A stretch of 64,000 nucleotides of DNA. It comes from Vibrio campbellii CAIM 519 = NBRC 15631 = ATCC 25920 (lineage in GTDB: Bacteria > Pseudomonadota > Gammaproteobacteria > Enterobacterales > Vibrionaceae). The DNA is taken from positions 1,488,001-1,552,000 of the forward strand of contig NZ_CP015864.1 in the NCBI RefSeq assembly GCF_002163755.1. Reading direction: 5' to 3'. Below, piece after piece: positions 34,930-43,590 of the stretch (position 1 is its first letter; the number at the start of each line of letters is the position of its first letter). Made by a program: the position numbers and the translations under genes. The notes under the pieces were generated by a model. The model had not been told where the DNA came from, searched no databases, and worked only from the letters and a program-made list of their open reading frames with translations.

Positions 34930-35358
34930 TTAATTATTCGCGAGTTTGGCAAACTTGCTATAGGTACTGATTTTGCCGTTGATGTACTCGATACCACTGT
35001 GCACATTGTTTTCGGTGTTACCAACAATTTGGTATTCGACGATGAATTCACCGCTGATGACTTTGATAAACAAGAAGCCGTCGCTGACCTTCCATAAGCC
35101 CTGTAAACCGCGCTCACTGAACAAGTCTTTTTCTACCAACGTGCCATTTGGTTTGAGCTCTAAAATCGATGAGAAACCGTCGACATTCACTTTTACCCAA
35201 GGCTGTTGATGCACTTCGTAGCTGAGGATTTTACGGCGTGTTTTCGCCCACTCACGCAGTTCTTGCTCTTGCGCTGGGGTAAGAATTGGCAGGTCTTCCA
35301 TCTCCAATAGGGTGTGATGTTTTTCGTACCAGAAAAGTTGCAGATGGAGTAATTTCAT
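34930..35358 (-). CDS. Uncharacterised 142-residue protein
   Basis: This soluble protein is not recognised. A charged helical N-terminal part (TPAQEQELREWAKTRRKILSYEVHQQPW) precedes a beta-rich C-terminal domain (VNVDGFSSILELKPNGTLVEKDLF ... GEFIVEYQIVGNT) reminiscent of lipocalin-like small beta domains. There is no signal peptide. It lies alone between the nuclease-like gene and the ula operon, with its own terminator. Confidence 0.65.
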   Translation of the reverse strand: MKLLHLQLFWYEKHHTLLEMEDLPILTPAQEQELREWAKTRRKILSYEVHQQPWVKVNVDGFSSILELKPNGTLVEKDLFSERGLQGLWKVSDGFLFIKVISGEFIVEYQIVGNTENNVHSGIEYINGKISTYSKFAKLANN

Positions 35359-35541
35359 TCAGATTAACGGGGTTTCATAACGACAAAGCGCAACTTTGCG
35401 CCAACCCTGATGGTAAGTCAACCAATGAAACGAAAGAGTGCAGTTTTCACGAGGGTTAAAAACTGCACGTTCCCACGATGGGAAAACGGTGCCCAATAAC
35501 GAGCACCTGAGCATGTAAGTGTTTATACGGTTTAGAGAGAA

Positions 35542-36423
35542 TTATGCGGCAAATAACCTTGGTAATTCCGCATGATCACACGCTTGATTTAAGCGCTGTT
35601 GGGCGGTTTGAATGTGGGCACGCCAATGTTCATCGTGCGCCCACATCTCAATCACCAGTGGCACGACGCAGTCTGTCTCTTTGAGTGTGCGGAAGATGGC
35701 ATCGAAGTTTACTTCACCATCGCCAATCACGAGATCGCGGAACTGACCTATGTATTCTGGCGTCACGCGATAGGTGTCTTTAAGGTGGATTTGGGTAATG
35801 TGCGGCTTACTCAATTTCAGCTCAGTACACACGTCATAGTTCCAACCCGAGATATTGCCCACGTCTGGATAAGCAGTGAAATACGGCGAATTTACTTCGC
35901 GATTGAGCACCTCGAACTTACTCAATGAGTTGAGGTAATCGGTGTCCATGATTTCAACAGCAAGCATCACACCTGCGCGCTCAGCCAGTTTCGCCGCTTC
36001 CTTCATACCGTCAATAAAACGCAAATGCGTGGCACGGTTTGCTGGCTCGTAATACACATCGTAGCCAGCTAATTGAATGGTACGGACGCCAAGTTTGTAC
36101 GCCAATGCGATCGCCTTTTCCATGTGCAGCACAGCTTGCTCTCGGATCTTCGGATCTGCCGAGCCGAACGGGAACTTTCGGTGCGCGCTCAAACACATCG
36201 ACTGCAATGGCATGCCGTAACGTTCGCACTGGTGACGCAGGGCATAAATCGTCTCGTCGTCCCAATCTAAGCGGCTGCGGCGCTCGTCTGATTCGTCCAC
36301 CGAGATCTCAAGAAAGTCGAAGCCCAACTCTTTGGTCACGCTGAGCTTTTCTTCCCAGCTTAACTCGTTCGGCAACGCTTTCTCATACAAGCCAACACGA
36401 TGACGTTGTAGGTTCTGATACAT
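35542..36423 (-). CDS. ulaE: L-xylulose-5-phosphate 3-epimerase
   Basis: This 293-residue TIM-barrel enzyme of the UlaE/SgaU family (xylose isomerase-like) converts L-xylulose-5-phosphate to L-ribulose-5-phosphate in anaerobic ascorbate use. The start RVGLYEKALPNELSWEEKLSVTKELGFDFLEISVDE and later ITQIHLKDTYRVTPEYIGQFRDLVIGDGEVNFDAIF are characteristic. It is the last gene of the leftward ula operon, eight bases after ulaD. Confidence 0.94.
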   Translation of the reverse strand: MYQNLQRHRVGLYEKALPNELSWEEKLSVTKELGFDFLEISVDESDERRSRLDWDDETIYALRHQCERYGMPLQSMCLSAHRKFPFGSADPKIREQAVLHMEKAIALAYKLGVRTIQLAGYDVYYEPANRATHLRFIDGMKEAAKLAERAGVMLAVEIMDTDYLNSLSKFEVLNREVNSPYFTAYPDVGNISGWNYDVCTELKLSKPHITQIHLKDTYRVTPEYIGQFRDLVIGDGEVNFDAIFRTLKETDCVVPLVIEMWAHDEHWRAHIQTAQQRLNQACDHAELPRLFAA

Positions 36424-36431
36424 GTCGGCCC

Positions 36432-37079
36432 CTAGTTCCAGTAACGGTCGATTTGCGCTTTCAATGCTTCTGCGGTCTCTTGTCCTTTGTCGCCCGCCAA
36501 TGCACGACCTGCGATAAAGGTTTTCGCTTTGATGCCTTCAAACAGGTAGATGTCTTCTGGCACGATGCCACCTGTGATAGAGAGCTCGATACCTAACTCA
36601 GAGAGTTGACGCATCTTGCTGATGTCAGCGTCTGTCCAGCCAATCCCTGCCAACTCTGCATCGCGAGAACGGTGGTAAATCGCTTGAGTGATGCCAAGAT
36701 CCACCCACGCTTGCGCATCTTCCATCGTCCAGTTGCCGTAGATTTCGATTTGGATTTCGCCACTAAACTCATCCGCGACTTTCTTACACGCTTCGATGGT
36801 CGCAATGTGCGCTGCGGCTGAAACTGTAATCCAGTCAGCGCCTGCTTCAAACGCCATGCGAGACAAAATCGCGCCGCCATCAGTGGTCTTCATATCACAC
36901 ACCAGAATGTGGTCCGGGTGGTTCTTACGTAACGTCGAGACCGCATTCATCCCTTCTGCGAACGCGAGAATGGTGCCCACTTCAATCACATCGACGTAGC
37001 TGTGTACATTGCTTGCAACCGCCACGGCGTCGGTTAAGTTAGTTTGGTCTAGAGCGATTTGAATCATTGGTTTGGTCAT
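36432..37079 (-). CDS. ulaD: 3-keto-L-gulonate-6-phosphate decarboxylase
   Basis: This 215-residue member of the orotidine-5'-phosphate decarboxylase suprafamily makes L-xylulose-5-phosphate from 3-keto-L-gulonate-6-phosphate. It has the start MIQIALDQTNLTDAVAV, the catalytic DMKTTDGGAI segment (Asp-x-Lys-x-x-Asp) and a C-terminal phosphate site SITGGIVPEDI. Length matches E. coli UlaD. It is flanked closely by a HAD phosphatase gene and ulaE. Confidence 0.95.
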   Translation of the reverse strand: MTKPMIQIALDQTNLTDAVAVASNVHSYVDVIEVGTILAFAEGMNAVSTLRKNHPDHILVCDMKTTDGGAILSRMAFEAGADWITVSAAAHIATIEACKKVADEFSGEIQIEIYGNWTMEDAQAWVDLGITQAIYHRSRDAELAGIGWTDADISKMRQLSELGIELSITGGIVPEDIYLFEGIKAKTFIAGRALAGDKGQETAEALKAQIDRYWN

Positions 37080-37084
37080 GATGC

Positions 37085-37906
37085 TTATCCTTGAATTTTT
37101 TCACGTATCAGACGAGCTAAGCCGTCGTTATTGTTATCGGTTTCGCACACCAAACGGGCGCTAGAACGTACCGTCTCGTCTGCGTTATTCATAGCAACGC
37201 CTAATCCTGCGTAACGGAGCATGGAAATATCATTGTGGTTATCGCCCACGGCAATGACATGATTCGGGTGATAACCCAGCTCAGAAACGTATTCCGCCAG
37301 TCTTAAGCCTTTGCTGTTGCCTTTTGCTGCGAAGTCGATGCGATTCGACCACGAGCGTTCGCCGTTAAATTTCTCTTTCACCCATGGGTTTTCAATCAAA
37401 CGTTCTACCGAGCTTGGTAAGCCTTCCACCACGAATTTCCACACAAACTCGGTATTGCGTACTTCTTCGCTGAACGAGTCGATTTTGTAGATCTTCGGTT
37501 GAAGGTGCTCAGGCGCGGTTTTCGCCCACTTTTCCAGCGCTTCCATGTAGTGAATTGGGTTGTAGTTTGAGTACGTCATGGCATCGGTTACGTACATCAC
37601 CATCTTGACCTGAAACTCCTTCGCCAAGGCGATGAACGTCAGCGCATCTTCCTTATCGATAGAGTTGTGCTCGAGCACTCGGTCATTGTGGTAGTCATAA
37701 ACATAAGTGCCGTTGCAGCAGATGATAGGCGTGGTAAGACCCAACTCATCGTAATACGGGCGTGCCGCGGTGTGATGGCGTCCTGTGACAATCACCACGT
37801 GACACTTCTGCTGCGCTTCTTGAATCGCTTTTTTCACCTCTGGGTGAATGCTGTGGTCATCGGTGAGGACGGTTCCGTCTAAATCTAAAGCAAGCACTTT
37901 GTACAT
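37085..37906 (-). CDS. Cof-type HAD sugar phosphatase within the ula operon
   Basis: This 273-residue Cof/HAD-IIB hydrolase has motif I DLDGTVLTDDH (nucleophile Asp), motif II VTGRH, and motif IV GDNHNDISMLRYAG, with a type C2 cap. ATG 37906 is chosen because it starts the motif-I strand at the usual distance. Four to five bases separate it from ulaF and ulaD, so it is co-transcribed with them. The E. coli ula operon has no such gene. It may remove phosphate from an accumulated sugar-phosphate intermediate, which is inference. YidA and YbiV are the nearest type. Confidence 0.88.
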   Translation of the reverse strand: MYKVLALDLDGTVLTDDHSIHPEVKKAIQEAQQKCHVVIVTGRHHTAARPYYDELGLTTPIICCNGTYVYDYHNDRVLEHNSIDKEDALTFIALAKEFQVKMVMYVTDAMTYSNYNPIHYMEALEKWAKTAPEHLQPKIYKIDSFSEEVRNTEFVWKFVVEGLPSSVERLIENPWVKEKFNGERSWSNRIDFAAKGNSKGLRLAEYVSELGYHPNHVIAVGDNHNDISMLRYAGLGVAMNNADETVRSSARLVCETDNNNDGLARLIREKIQG

Positions 37907-37910
37907 GTCG

Positions 37911-38603
37911 TTACCTCTGCCCGTAGTAGGCGTTTTCACCGTGCTTACGCAGGTAGTGTTTGTCTGAAAGCTCAGGCTGGATCTTGATGCCGCTGTTGAG
38001 TGAACGCGTTGCTAATGCCATGGCAGAAATCTCTTCTAATACCACTGCGTTGTGCACGGCATCGTCAGCGTTGGTTCCCCAAGAGAAAGGCGCATGCCCT
38101 GCTACAATCACGCTTGGTACTGCCATTGGGTCGATGCGGCGTTGACGAAACTCTTCCACTATCACTAAGCCAGTGTTCTTCTCGTACTCTTCGGCAATTT
38201 CGCGTTGTGAGAGCTTGCGAGTACATGGAATGTCGCCGTAGAAGTAGTCGGCATGAGTCGTGCCCAGCGCAGGAATATCAATCCCTGCTTGCGCCCAAGT
38301 CGTTGCGCTGCGTGAGTGTGTATGCACCACGCCACCCACTTGTGGGAACGCTTTGTAGATCTCAATGTGGGTCGCGGTATCGCTGGATGGATTCATGTTG
38401 CCTTCCACCACATTGCCGTCTAGATCGACCACCACAATGTGCTCAGCGCGCATGCCATCGTATTCCACCCCTGATGGTTTAATCGCAATCACGCCGCGCT
38501 CGCGGTCAATCTCAGACACGTTGCCCCAAGTGAAGGTCACTAAGCCGTATTTCGGCAGTTTGAGGTTGGCTTCGAGCACACGTTGTTTCAGTTCGCTGTA
38601 CAT
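37911..38603 (-). CDS. ulaF: L-ribulose-5-phosphate 4-epimerase
   Basis: This 230-residue class II aldolase-family enzyme makes D-xylulose-5-phosphate from L-ribulose-5-phosphate, joining ascorbate catabolism to the pentose phosphate pathway. It shows GLVTFTWGNVSEIDR, SSDTATHIEIYKAF and the zinc-binding VVHTHS plus GHAPFSWG motifs. AraD has the same fold, but the ula neighbours support UlaF. It overlaps nothing and is nine bases from ulaC. Confidence 0.94.
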   Translation of the reverse strand: MYSELKQRVLEANLKLPKYGLVTFTWGNVSEIDRERGVIAIKPSGVEYDGMRAEHIVVVDLDGNVVEGNMNPSSDTATHIEIYKAFPQVGGVVHTHSRSATTWAQAGIDIPALGTTHADYFYGDIPCTRKLSQREIAEEYEKNTGLVIVEEFRQRRIDPMAVPSVIVAGHAPFSWGTNADDAVHNAVVLEEISAMALATRSLNSGIKIQPELSDKHYLRKHGENAYYGQR

Positions 38604-38612
38604 GATTTCTCC

Positions 38613-39089
38613 TTAGTCAGTAACAGCCAGAGCTTCATCAATCACGTTGAATACATCGGTTTTGCTGCGGCAACGGCGAAGCTTGTCTAAATCCACGCCC
38701 GTTTCGCTGTCTTCATCATCCAACACTTGGGTCACTTCCATCAGACCTTCCATGTGCTCGTCTGAAGAGCTGCCCGCTAGCGTGATCAACACATCAACTG
38801 GCTCGTCTTCGCCTTCAAAGTAGATTGGCTCTTCTAGCGTAACCAGTGCGAAAGCAGTACGAATTACGCCGTTTTCTGGTCGTGCGTGTGGCAGAGCTAA
38901 GTTAGGTGCGATGCAGATATAAGGACCCAACTCTTCCACGCTGCTGATGATAGCGTCGTGGTAGGAAGGCTGAATCGCACCAGAGGCAATCAACATGTCC
39001 GTACCAATCTTGATGGCTTCACGCCAGTTAGAGGCTTTTGCTTGCAGTTTGATTGAGTTGTTGTCGATCAGTGATTGTTTTAATCCCAT
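38613..39089 (-). CDS. ulaC: PTS ascorbate-specific IIA component
   Basis: This 158-residue PTS EIIA domain of the mannitol/fructose type passes phosphate from HPr to the IIB domain of the ascorbate transporter. The phosphorylated His lies in IAPNLALPHARPENGV. The start MGLKQSLIDNNSIKLQ aligns with UlaC. It follows the fused IIC-IIB gene after a 123-base gap containing a strong hairpin. Confidence 0.93.
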   Translation of the reverse strand: MGLKQSLIDNNSIKLQAKASNWREAIKIGTDMLIASGAIQPSYHDAIISSVEELGPYICIAPNLALPHARPENGVIRTAFALVTLEEPIYFEGEDEPVDVLITLAGSSSDEHMEGLMEVTQVLDDEDSETGVDLDKLRRCRSKTDVFNVIDEALAVTD

Positions 39090-39106
39090 TGTTCTATCTC
39101 CAGTTT

Positions 39107-39142
39107 GGGTGCCGTGACTTTGGCTTTCCGAAGCCCGGCACC
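39107..39142 (-). other. Extended hairpin between ulaAB and ulaC
   Basis: Outer arms GGTGCCG / CGGCACC enclose an inner GGCTT-TCCG-AAGCC stem. There is no T run. In the middle of an operon this could be a processing or stability element that adjusts transporter versus IIA levels, which is inferred. Confidence 0.6.
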
Positions 39143-39212
39143 ACTGTTGTTATCCGCTGTTTGTTATTGGTTTCTTATCTCTTCATCGAGAGAAGTATTT
39201 GGTCATGCTGTT

Positions 39213-40973
39213 TTATTTTGCTGGTACAAAGTTTTTATTGATGATGTCGAGTAGCTCGTCACCGAAGGAGTTAGGGTTAAGCATGTTTTGCACCCCGAGT
39301 ACAAACTTGCCTTCGCCTGGCTCCATCTCCGCAGACAGGTGCTTCGACGATACGATGATGTCCGTGCTCGCAAGCTTCGACTTGTAGTCCGACACTGCGC
39401 ATGAGTCCATCACGTGAGGAATGCCTTTCTTCTCTAGGTATTTGCCGATCTTCATTTTCATCATCATCGATGAACCTTGACCGTTACCACATACCGCGAG
39501 GATGCTTACTGGGCGCAGACCGTCGCTCGCTTTGATTGCTTGCTCTACCGCTTCAATCACTTCTGGCTCTTCACTGATTTCTACTATGCCTTGCGCGTCT
39601 TCTTCAGCACGTAGCTTGCGAGAGGCGAAGAACATGTAAACCAGAGACAAGCCAACAAGAACGAAGAAGAACATTTTCGATGCAGACAGACCTTGCATGA
39701 TTGGTGGGAATACAAGCGCCCAGTCCGCCATGCCCATCCAACCGTTGAACTCTGTGCCGTGTTGGCTAAATAGGTGGATAGCCCAAGCAGAACCTAGTAC
39801 CTCGATGATGCCCATCACGAAACAGATCTTCATCACCGCTTTCCAGCCACCGAAGTGGTTAGCAAATACGCCGATGGTCGCGTTAGAGAAGAACATTGGA
39901 ATGAAGCCAGGGATGATCATGATTGGCGCATCGAATGCCAACATCGCCAGTACTGCCGCGAACTGACCCAGCGCCCCCCACATGAAACCAAATACCATTG
40001 CGTTAGGAGAGAATGCGTAGATAGCTGCACAGTCAATCGCCAATACCGCATTTGGAATCACGCGCTCAGAGATGCCTTTGAACGCTTCAGACAGCTCAGC
40101 AACGAACATACGTACACCGGCAACAATCACCTGAATCGCAACAGCGAATTTCAGACCCGTTTCTAGGATGTAGATAGTCCAGTGTGTGGTGCCCGCCATT
40201 TCTTGAAGGTTATCAAGACCGAATGAAAGCAGAATGATGCCGAAGAACACCGTCATCACGATCGCCGTTGCTGCAATGCTGTCGTGGAAGATGTGTAGCC
40301 ATTTAGGCAGTTCTAGGTGGTCAACGCTGTCGTTCTTATCACCCAGTTTTGGCGCTACTTTTGTTGCAATCCAAGACGCGACCTGTTGTTGGTGACCAAT
40401 AGAGAAACCCGCCCCGCCGGTGACTTCTTCGGTTGGCTTAAACATGATGTTGGAGGAGATACCCCAGTACAACGCCATTAACACCGCAGAGTAAATGATG
40501 GTTTCCCACATGCTTGCGCCAAGCACAAAGTAGAACACCGCGATCAGACCTGCTTGCTGGAACATGATGTGACCAGTCAGCATGATGGTGCGGATACCCG
40601 TGTAGCGGCGGAACAGTACCAAGAGGATGTTGATACCTAATGCCAATAGAACGGCGTAACCTACCCAAGAGTAGTTATCGCCCATTGCTTCCATGGTAGA
40701 CATCATGGAGGTGTAAGGGTCAATGACCGAGCCGGTTAACCCGTGGTATTCAGAAAGTTTGGAAATCACAGGTTTGAAGCCAGCAACTAGGGTGCCCGCA
40801 CCCACTTGAACCAGCATGAAACCCACGATCGTTTTGATGGAACCTTTAATGATGGTGGTGGCGTCTCTTCTCAGCAACCAATAGCCAATGCATGTTACCA
40901 AACCTAGTAGTAGTGGGGCTTTGGTCATAACTTGGCTGTAAAAAATATAGAAGATGTCGTACAAGAACTCCAT
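39213..40973 (-). CDS. ulaA: Fused PTS ascorbate transporter IIC-IIB
   Basis: This 586-residue protein combines the membrane permease UlaA (IIC, about residues 1-470, many helices; IVGFMLVQVGAGTLVAGFKPVI, GHIMFQQAGLIAVFYF) with a C-terminal UlaB-type IIB domain (about 495-586; SILAVCGNGQGSSMMMKMKI, with the phosphorylated Cys). In E. coli these are separate proteins. It imports L-ascorbate as L-ascorbate-6-phosphate. It is the first gene of the leftward operon, divergent from ulaR. AGGGGT precedes the ATG at 40973. Confidence 0.94.
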   Translation of the reverse strand: MEFLYDIFYIFYSQVMTKAPLLLGLVTCIGYWLLRRDATTIIKGSIKTIVGFMLVQVGAGTLVAGFKPVISKLSEYHGLTGSVIDPYTSMMSTMEAMGDNYSWVGYAVLLALGINILLVLFRRYTGIRTIMLTGHIMFQQAGLIAVFYFVLGASMWETIIYSAVLMALYWGISSNIMFKPTEEVTGGAGFSIGHQQQVASWIATKVAPKLGDKNDSVDHLELPKWLHIFHDSIAATAIVMTVFFGIILLSFGLDNLQEMAGTTHWTIYILETGLKFAVAIQVIVAGVRMFVAELSEAFKGISERVIPNAVLAIDCAAIYAFSPNAMVFGFMWGALGQFAAVLAMLAFDAPIMIIPGFIPMFFSNATIGVFANHFGGWKAVMKICFVMGIIEVLGSAWAIHLFSQHGTEFNGWMGMADWALVFPPIMQGLSASKMFFFVLVGLSLVYMFFASRKLRAEEDAQGIVEISEEPEVIEAVEQAIKASDGLRPVSILAVCGNGQGSSMMMKMKIGKYLEKKGIPHVMDSCAVSDYKSKLASTDIIVSSKHLSAEMEPGEGKFVLGVQNMLNPNSFGDELLDIINKNFVPAK

Positions 40974-41359
40974 ATCTTTACCCCTAGAGTGTTTTTTATT
41001 TGTAATCGTATGTAGGTCAGAGTGATTCCATCTGATGTCGTAGAATCTACTCAGTTTTTGCTCACGAAATAAACTCTAACAATCAAAAGTAATCACGCAA
41101 TGCTCATTTGTGATTATTTTGATATTTATCAATTTTGCCCTCCAAAAAACCCTACAAATGGTAAGCGGATCACACACAAAAATTAAATTACCAATAAATA
41201 CAACAACTTATGAATTTTTGTGATGAAGTTCAGATTTTCATCAGTCTTGAATTTGACAATCAAGAGCGTGATTAATAGAATCAAAAAAAATCACAAGTAA
41301 TCACCAAATAATCACTAGATACACATTTCGGTGAATTTGAATCAAATAGGGTGATGGGT
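40974..41359. promoter_or_regulatory. Divergent ula control region with phased AATCAC repeats
   Basis: This 386-base region separates ulaAB and ulaR. Three direct AATCAC repeats start at 41289, 41299 and 41310, 10 and 11 bases apart. An AATCAC...GTGATT inverted pair lies at 41091-41115, and another GTGATT at 41268. DeoR-family regulators such as UlaR often bind direct repeats on one DNA face, and CRP may also act here. Binding is inferred. Confidence 0.6.
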
Positions 41360-42115
41360 ATGAATGAAGTACAAAGACACAATGGCATTCTGTCTTTATT
41401 AGAAGAAAATCAGACGATTAACGTCTCACACATTATTGAGAGCTTTAACGTCTCTCCAGCGACGGCTCGCCGTGACATCTCTAAGCTGGATGAACTAGGC
41501 AAACTGCGCAAAGTACGCAACGGCGCAGAACGCGTCGAAGCAGAAAAGAAAAAATGGTCACCGCTGAACATCAACAGCACTGAGCATTACGAAGAGAAAT
41601 CCTTGATTGCGATGCAAGCCGCTGAGCTTTGTCAGCCTGGCGACAGCGTGGTCATCAACTGCGGTTCGACCGCTTTCCTACTTGGGCAGAAGCTATGTGG
41701 GCAAGACGTGCAGATCGTCACCAACTACTTCCCATTGGCAAGCTACCTGATCAATGAAGACCATGACGATGTGATCATCATTGGCGGTCAATACAACCGT
41801 TCACAAAAACTGTTCTTAAATCCGGCACCCAATTCGCTTGGCAGTTACGCAGGTAATTGGATGTTCACCTCGGGTAAAGGGTTAACCGAAGCCGGACTCT
41901 ACAAAGCTGACATGTTAACCGCGGTGGCTGAGCAGCAAATGCTTGAGCAAATCGACAAGCTCGTAGTCGTGGTAGACAGCTCCAAAGTGGGTCACAGAAC
42001 GGGCATGTTGTTCTGTCCTACCGAGAAAATCGACATTCTGATCACTGGCAAAAACGCCAACCCAGAGGTCATCAAAGCGATAGAAGCACAAGGGACACAG
42101 GTCATTCTGGTCTAA
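41360..42115 (+). CDS. ulaR: DeoR-family repressor of the ula genes
   Basis: This 251-residue regulator closely resembles E. coli UlaR: NVSHIIESFNVSPATARRDISKLDELGKLRKVRNGAE forms the DNA-binding domain, and VVINCGSTAFLLGQKLCG and MFTSGKGLTEAGLYKADML lie in the sensing domain. UlaR is released from DNA by L-ascorbate-6-phosphate. GTG 41351 and ATG 41354 are alternative starts, but ATG 41360 matches the family start and has AGGGTGA upstream. It is transcribed away from the ulaAB operon and towards ulaG. Confidence 0.94.
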   Translation: MNEVQRHNGILSLLEENQTINVSHIIESFNVSPATARRDISKLDELGKLRKVRNGAERVEAEKKKWSPLNINSTEHYEEKSLIAMQAAELCQPGDSVVINCGSTAFLLGQKLCGQDVQIVTNYFPLASYLINEDHDDVIIIGGQYNRSQKLFLNPAPNSLGSYAGNWMFTSGKGLTEAGLYKADMLTAVAEQQMLEQIDKLVVVVDSSKVGHRTGMLFCPTEKIDILITGKNANPEVIKAIEAQGTQVILV

Positions 42116-42239
42116 CGCGCCCTAGCCTCTTTCTCAAATAAATAAAAATAATTCAGCTCAGTGCCTTAACCACAAATTAAGGCGCTCGGCTCCCTACATC
42201 CCAAATTTAATAAAAATTGTGAAACAAAAAGGTGTTGCT

Positions 42240-43307
42240 ATGAGTAAAGTAAATGAAATCACTCGTGAATCTTGGATCCTAAATACATTCCCTGAGTGGG
42301 GGACCTGGTTAAACGAAGAGATCGAAAATACGGTGGTGGAACCAAATACATTCTCGATGTGGTGGCTAGGTTGTACAGGTATCTGGTTGAAGAGTGAGGG
42401 CAACACCAACATCTCTATCGACTTTTGGTGTGGTACGGGCAAAAAGACGCAAAAAAATGCCTTCATGAAGAACCAGCACCAAATGATGCGTATGGGCGGT
42501 GTCGAAGCACTGCAACCAAACCTACGTACTGCTATCTTCCCGCTTGACCCATTTGCTATCAAAGAGATCGATGCTGTGATGGCATCCCATGACCACGCAG
42601 ACCATATCGACGTTAACGTTGCGGCAGCGGTACTGCAAAACTGTGGTGACCACGTGAAGTTCATCGGTCCGCAAGCGTGTGTCGATTTATGGATGGGCTG
42701 GGGCGTACCAGAAGAGCGTTGTGTTGTCGCGAAAGTGGGCGATGTACTTGAGGTCGGCGACATGAAGATCCGCGTACTGGATTCATTCGACCGTACTGCA
42801 CTTGTCACACTGCCAGAAGGCACTTCATCTTACGATAAAGAAATCCTCGACGGCATGGACAAACGCGCAGTGAACTACCTGATTGAAACTTCAGGCGGCT
42901 CGGTTTACCACTCTGGTGACTCGCACTACTCTAACTACTACGCAGCGCACGGCAACGAATACCAAATTGACGTGGCACTGTTGTCGTTTGGTGAAAACCC
43001 ACGCGGCGTGACTGACAAGATGACGTCTTCTGACATCCTACGCGCAGCAGAATCATTGAATTGTGATGTCGTGATGCCATTCCACCACGATATTTGGGCG
43101 AACTTCCAAAACGACCCACGCGAAATTGAAGTGTTGTGGAACATGAAGAAAGACCGTCTGCAATACAAGTTCGCACCGTTCTTCTGGCAAGTCGGGGGCA
43201 AATACACCTTCCCTACCGATAAAGGTCGCATGCACTACCAGCACTTCCGTGGCTTTAGCGACATCTTCAAAAACGAACCAGAACTGCCATACAAAGCGTT
43301 CTTGTAA
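42240..43307 (+). CDS. ulaG: L-ascorbate-6-phosphate lactonase
   Basis: This 355-residue metallo-beta-lactamase-fold enzyme opens the lactone ring of imported L-ascorbate-6-phosphate to give 3-keto-L-gulonate-6-phosphate. The metal site MASHDHADHIDVN and later SGDSHYSNYY, with a second His region MPFHHDIWANF, are as in UlaG. ATG 42240 with AAAAGGTG upstream gives the E. coli length. It is probably co-transcribed with ulaR across 124 bases. Confidence 0.96.
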   Translation: MSKVNEITRESWILNTFPEWGTWLNEEIENTVVEPNTFSMWWLGCTGIWLKSEGNTNISIDFWCGTGKKTQKNAFMKNQHQMMRMGGVEALQPNLRTAIFPLDPFAIKEIDAVMASHDHADHIDVNVAAAVLQNCGDHVKFIGPQACVDLWMGWGVPEERCVVAKVGDVLEVGDMKIRVLDSFDRTALVTLPEGTSSYDKEILDGMDKRAVNYLIETSGGSVYHSGDSHYSNYYAAHGNEYQIDVALLSFGENPRGVTDKMTSSDILRAAESLNCDVVMPFHHDIWANFQNDPREIEVLWNMKKDRLQYKFAPFFWQVGGKYTFPTDKGRMHYQHFRGFSDIFKNEPELPYKAFL

Positions 43308-43336
43308 TTCCATCGCGACGTCCGTTTGGCAGGAAT

Positions 43337-43455
43337 AAAAAAAAGCCCGTCGCGATGATGGATGCGACGGGCAATTAGCTAGAGTCTTATAAGGAGAAAA
43401 GGAGGTTACTGATGATATATGTCCGACGATTTCGCATCAGTAACGTCCTCAAAAA
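43337..43455 (-). ncRNA. Candidate structured small RNA between ulaG and gltS
   Basis: Read on the minus strand, the segment folds into a 5' hairpin (GTTACTGATG / CATCAGTAAC arms, extended by GAGG/CCTC with a bulge, 43401-43450), then a single-stranded pyrimidine-rich stretch CCTCCTTTTCTCCTTAT, and ends with the stem GCCCGTCGC / GCGACGGGC (43345-43372) followed by eight T. This is the layout of a regulatory RNA with an intrinsic terminator. A -10-like TAATAT lies just upstream, and the -35 is weak. Alternatively the hairpins belong to the 3' untranslated region of ulaG, where AGGAGG and a 20-codon frame (43412-43474) also occur. Confidence 0.45.
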
Positions 43456-43545
43456 ACCGAATATTAGTCATTGATAAATTTAAAGGACATGGCTCATTCC
43501 TATAATTTAAATTGTTGATGCCTATTGCTCTAAGCCGATCAAAAA

Positions 43546-43576
43546 AGCCAGTCTCACAGGACTGGCTTTTGTTTTG
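43546..43576. terminator. Bidirectional terminator, ulaG / gltS
   Basis: AAGCCAGTC / GACTGGCTT with A-rich left and T-rich right flanks lies between the convergent ulaG and gltS transcripts. Confidence 0.85.
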
Positions 43577-43590
43577 TGGAGCGAGGCAGG

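Noticed and set aside
43412..43474. 20-codon plus-strand peptide after AGGAGG
   Set aside because: The ribosome site and start codon are part of a long inverted repeat, so the match may reflect RNA structure; there is no independent support for translation.
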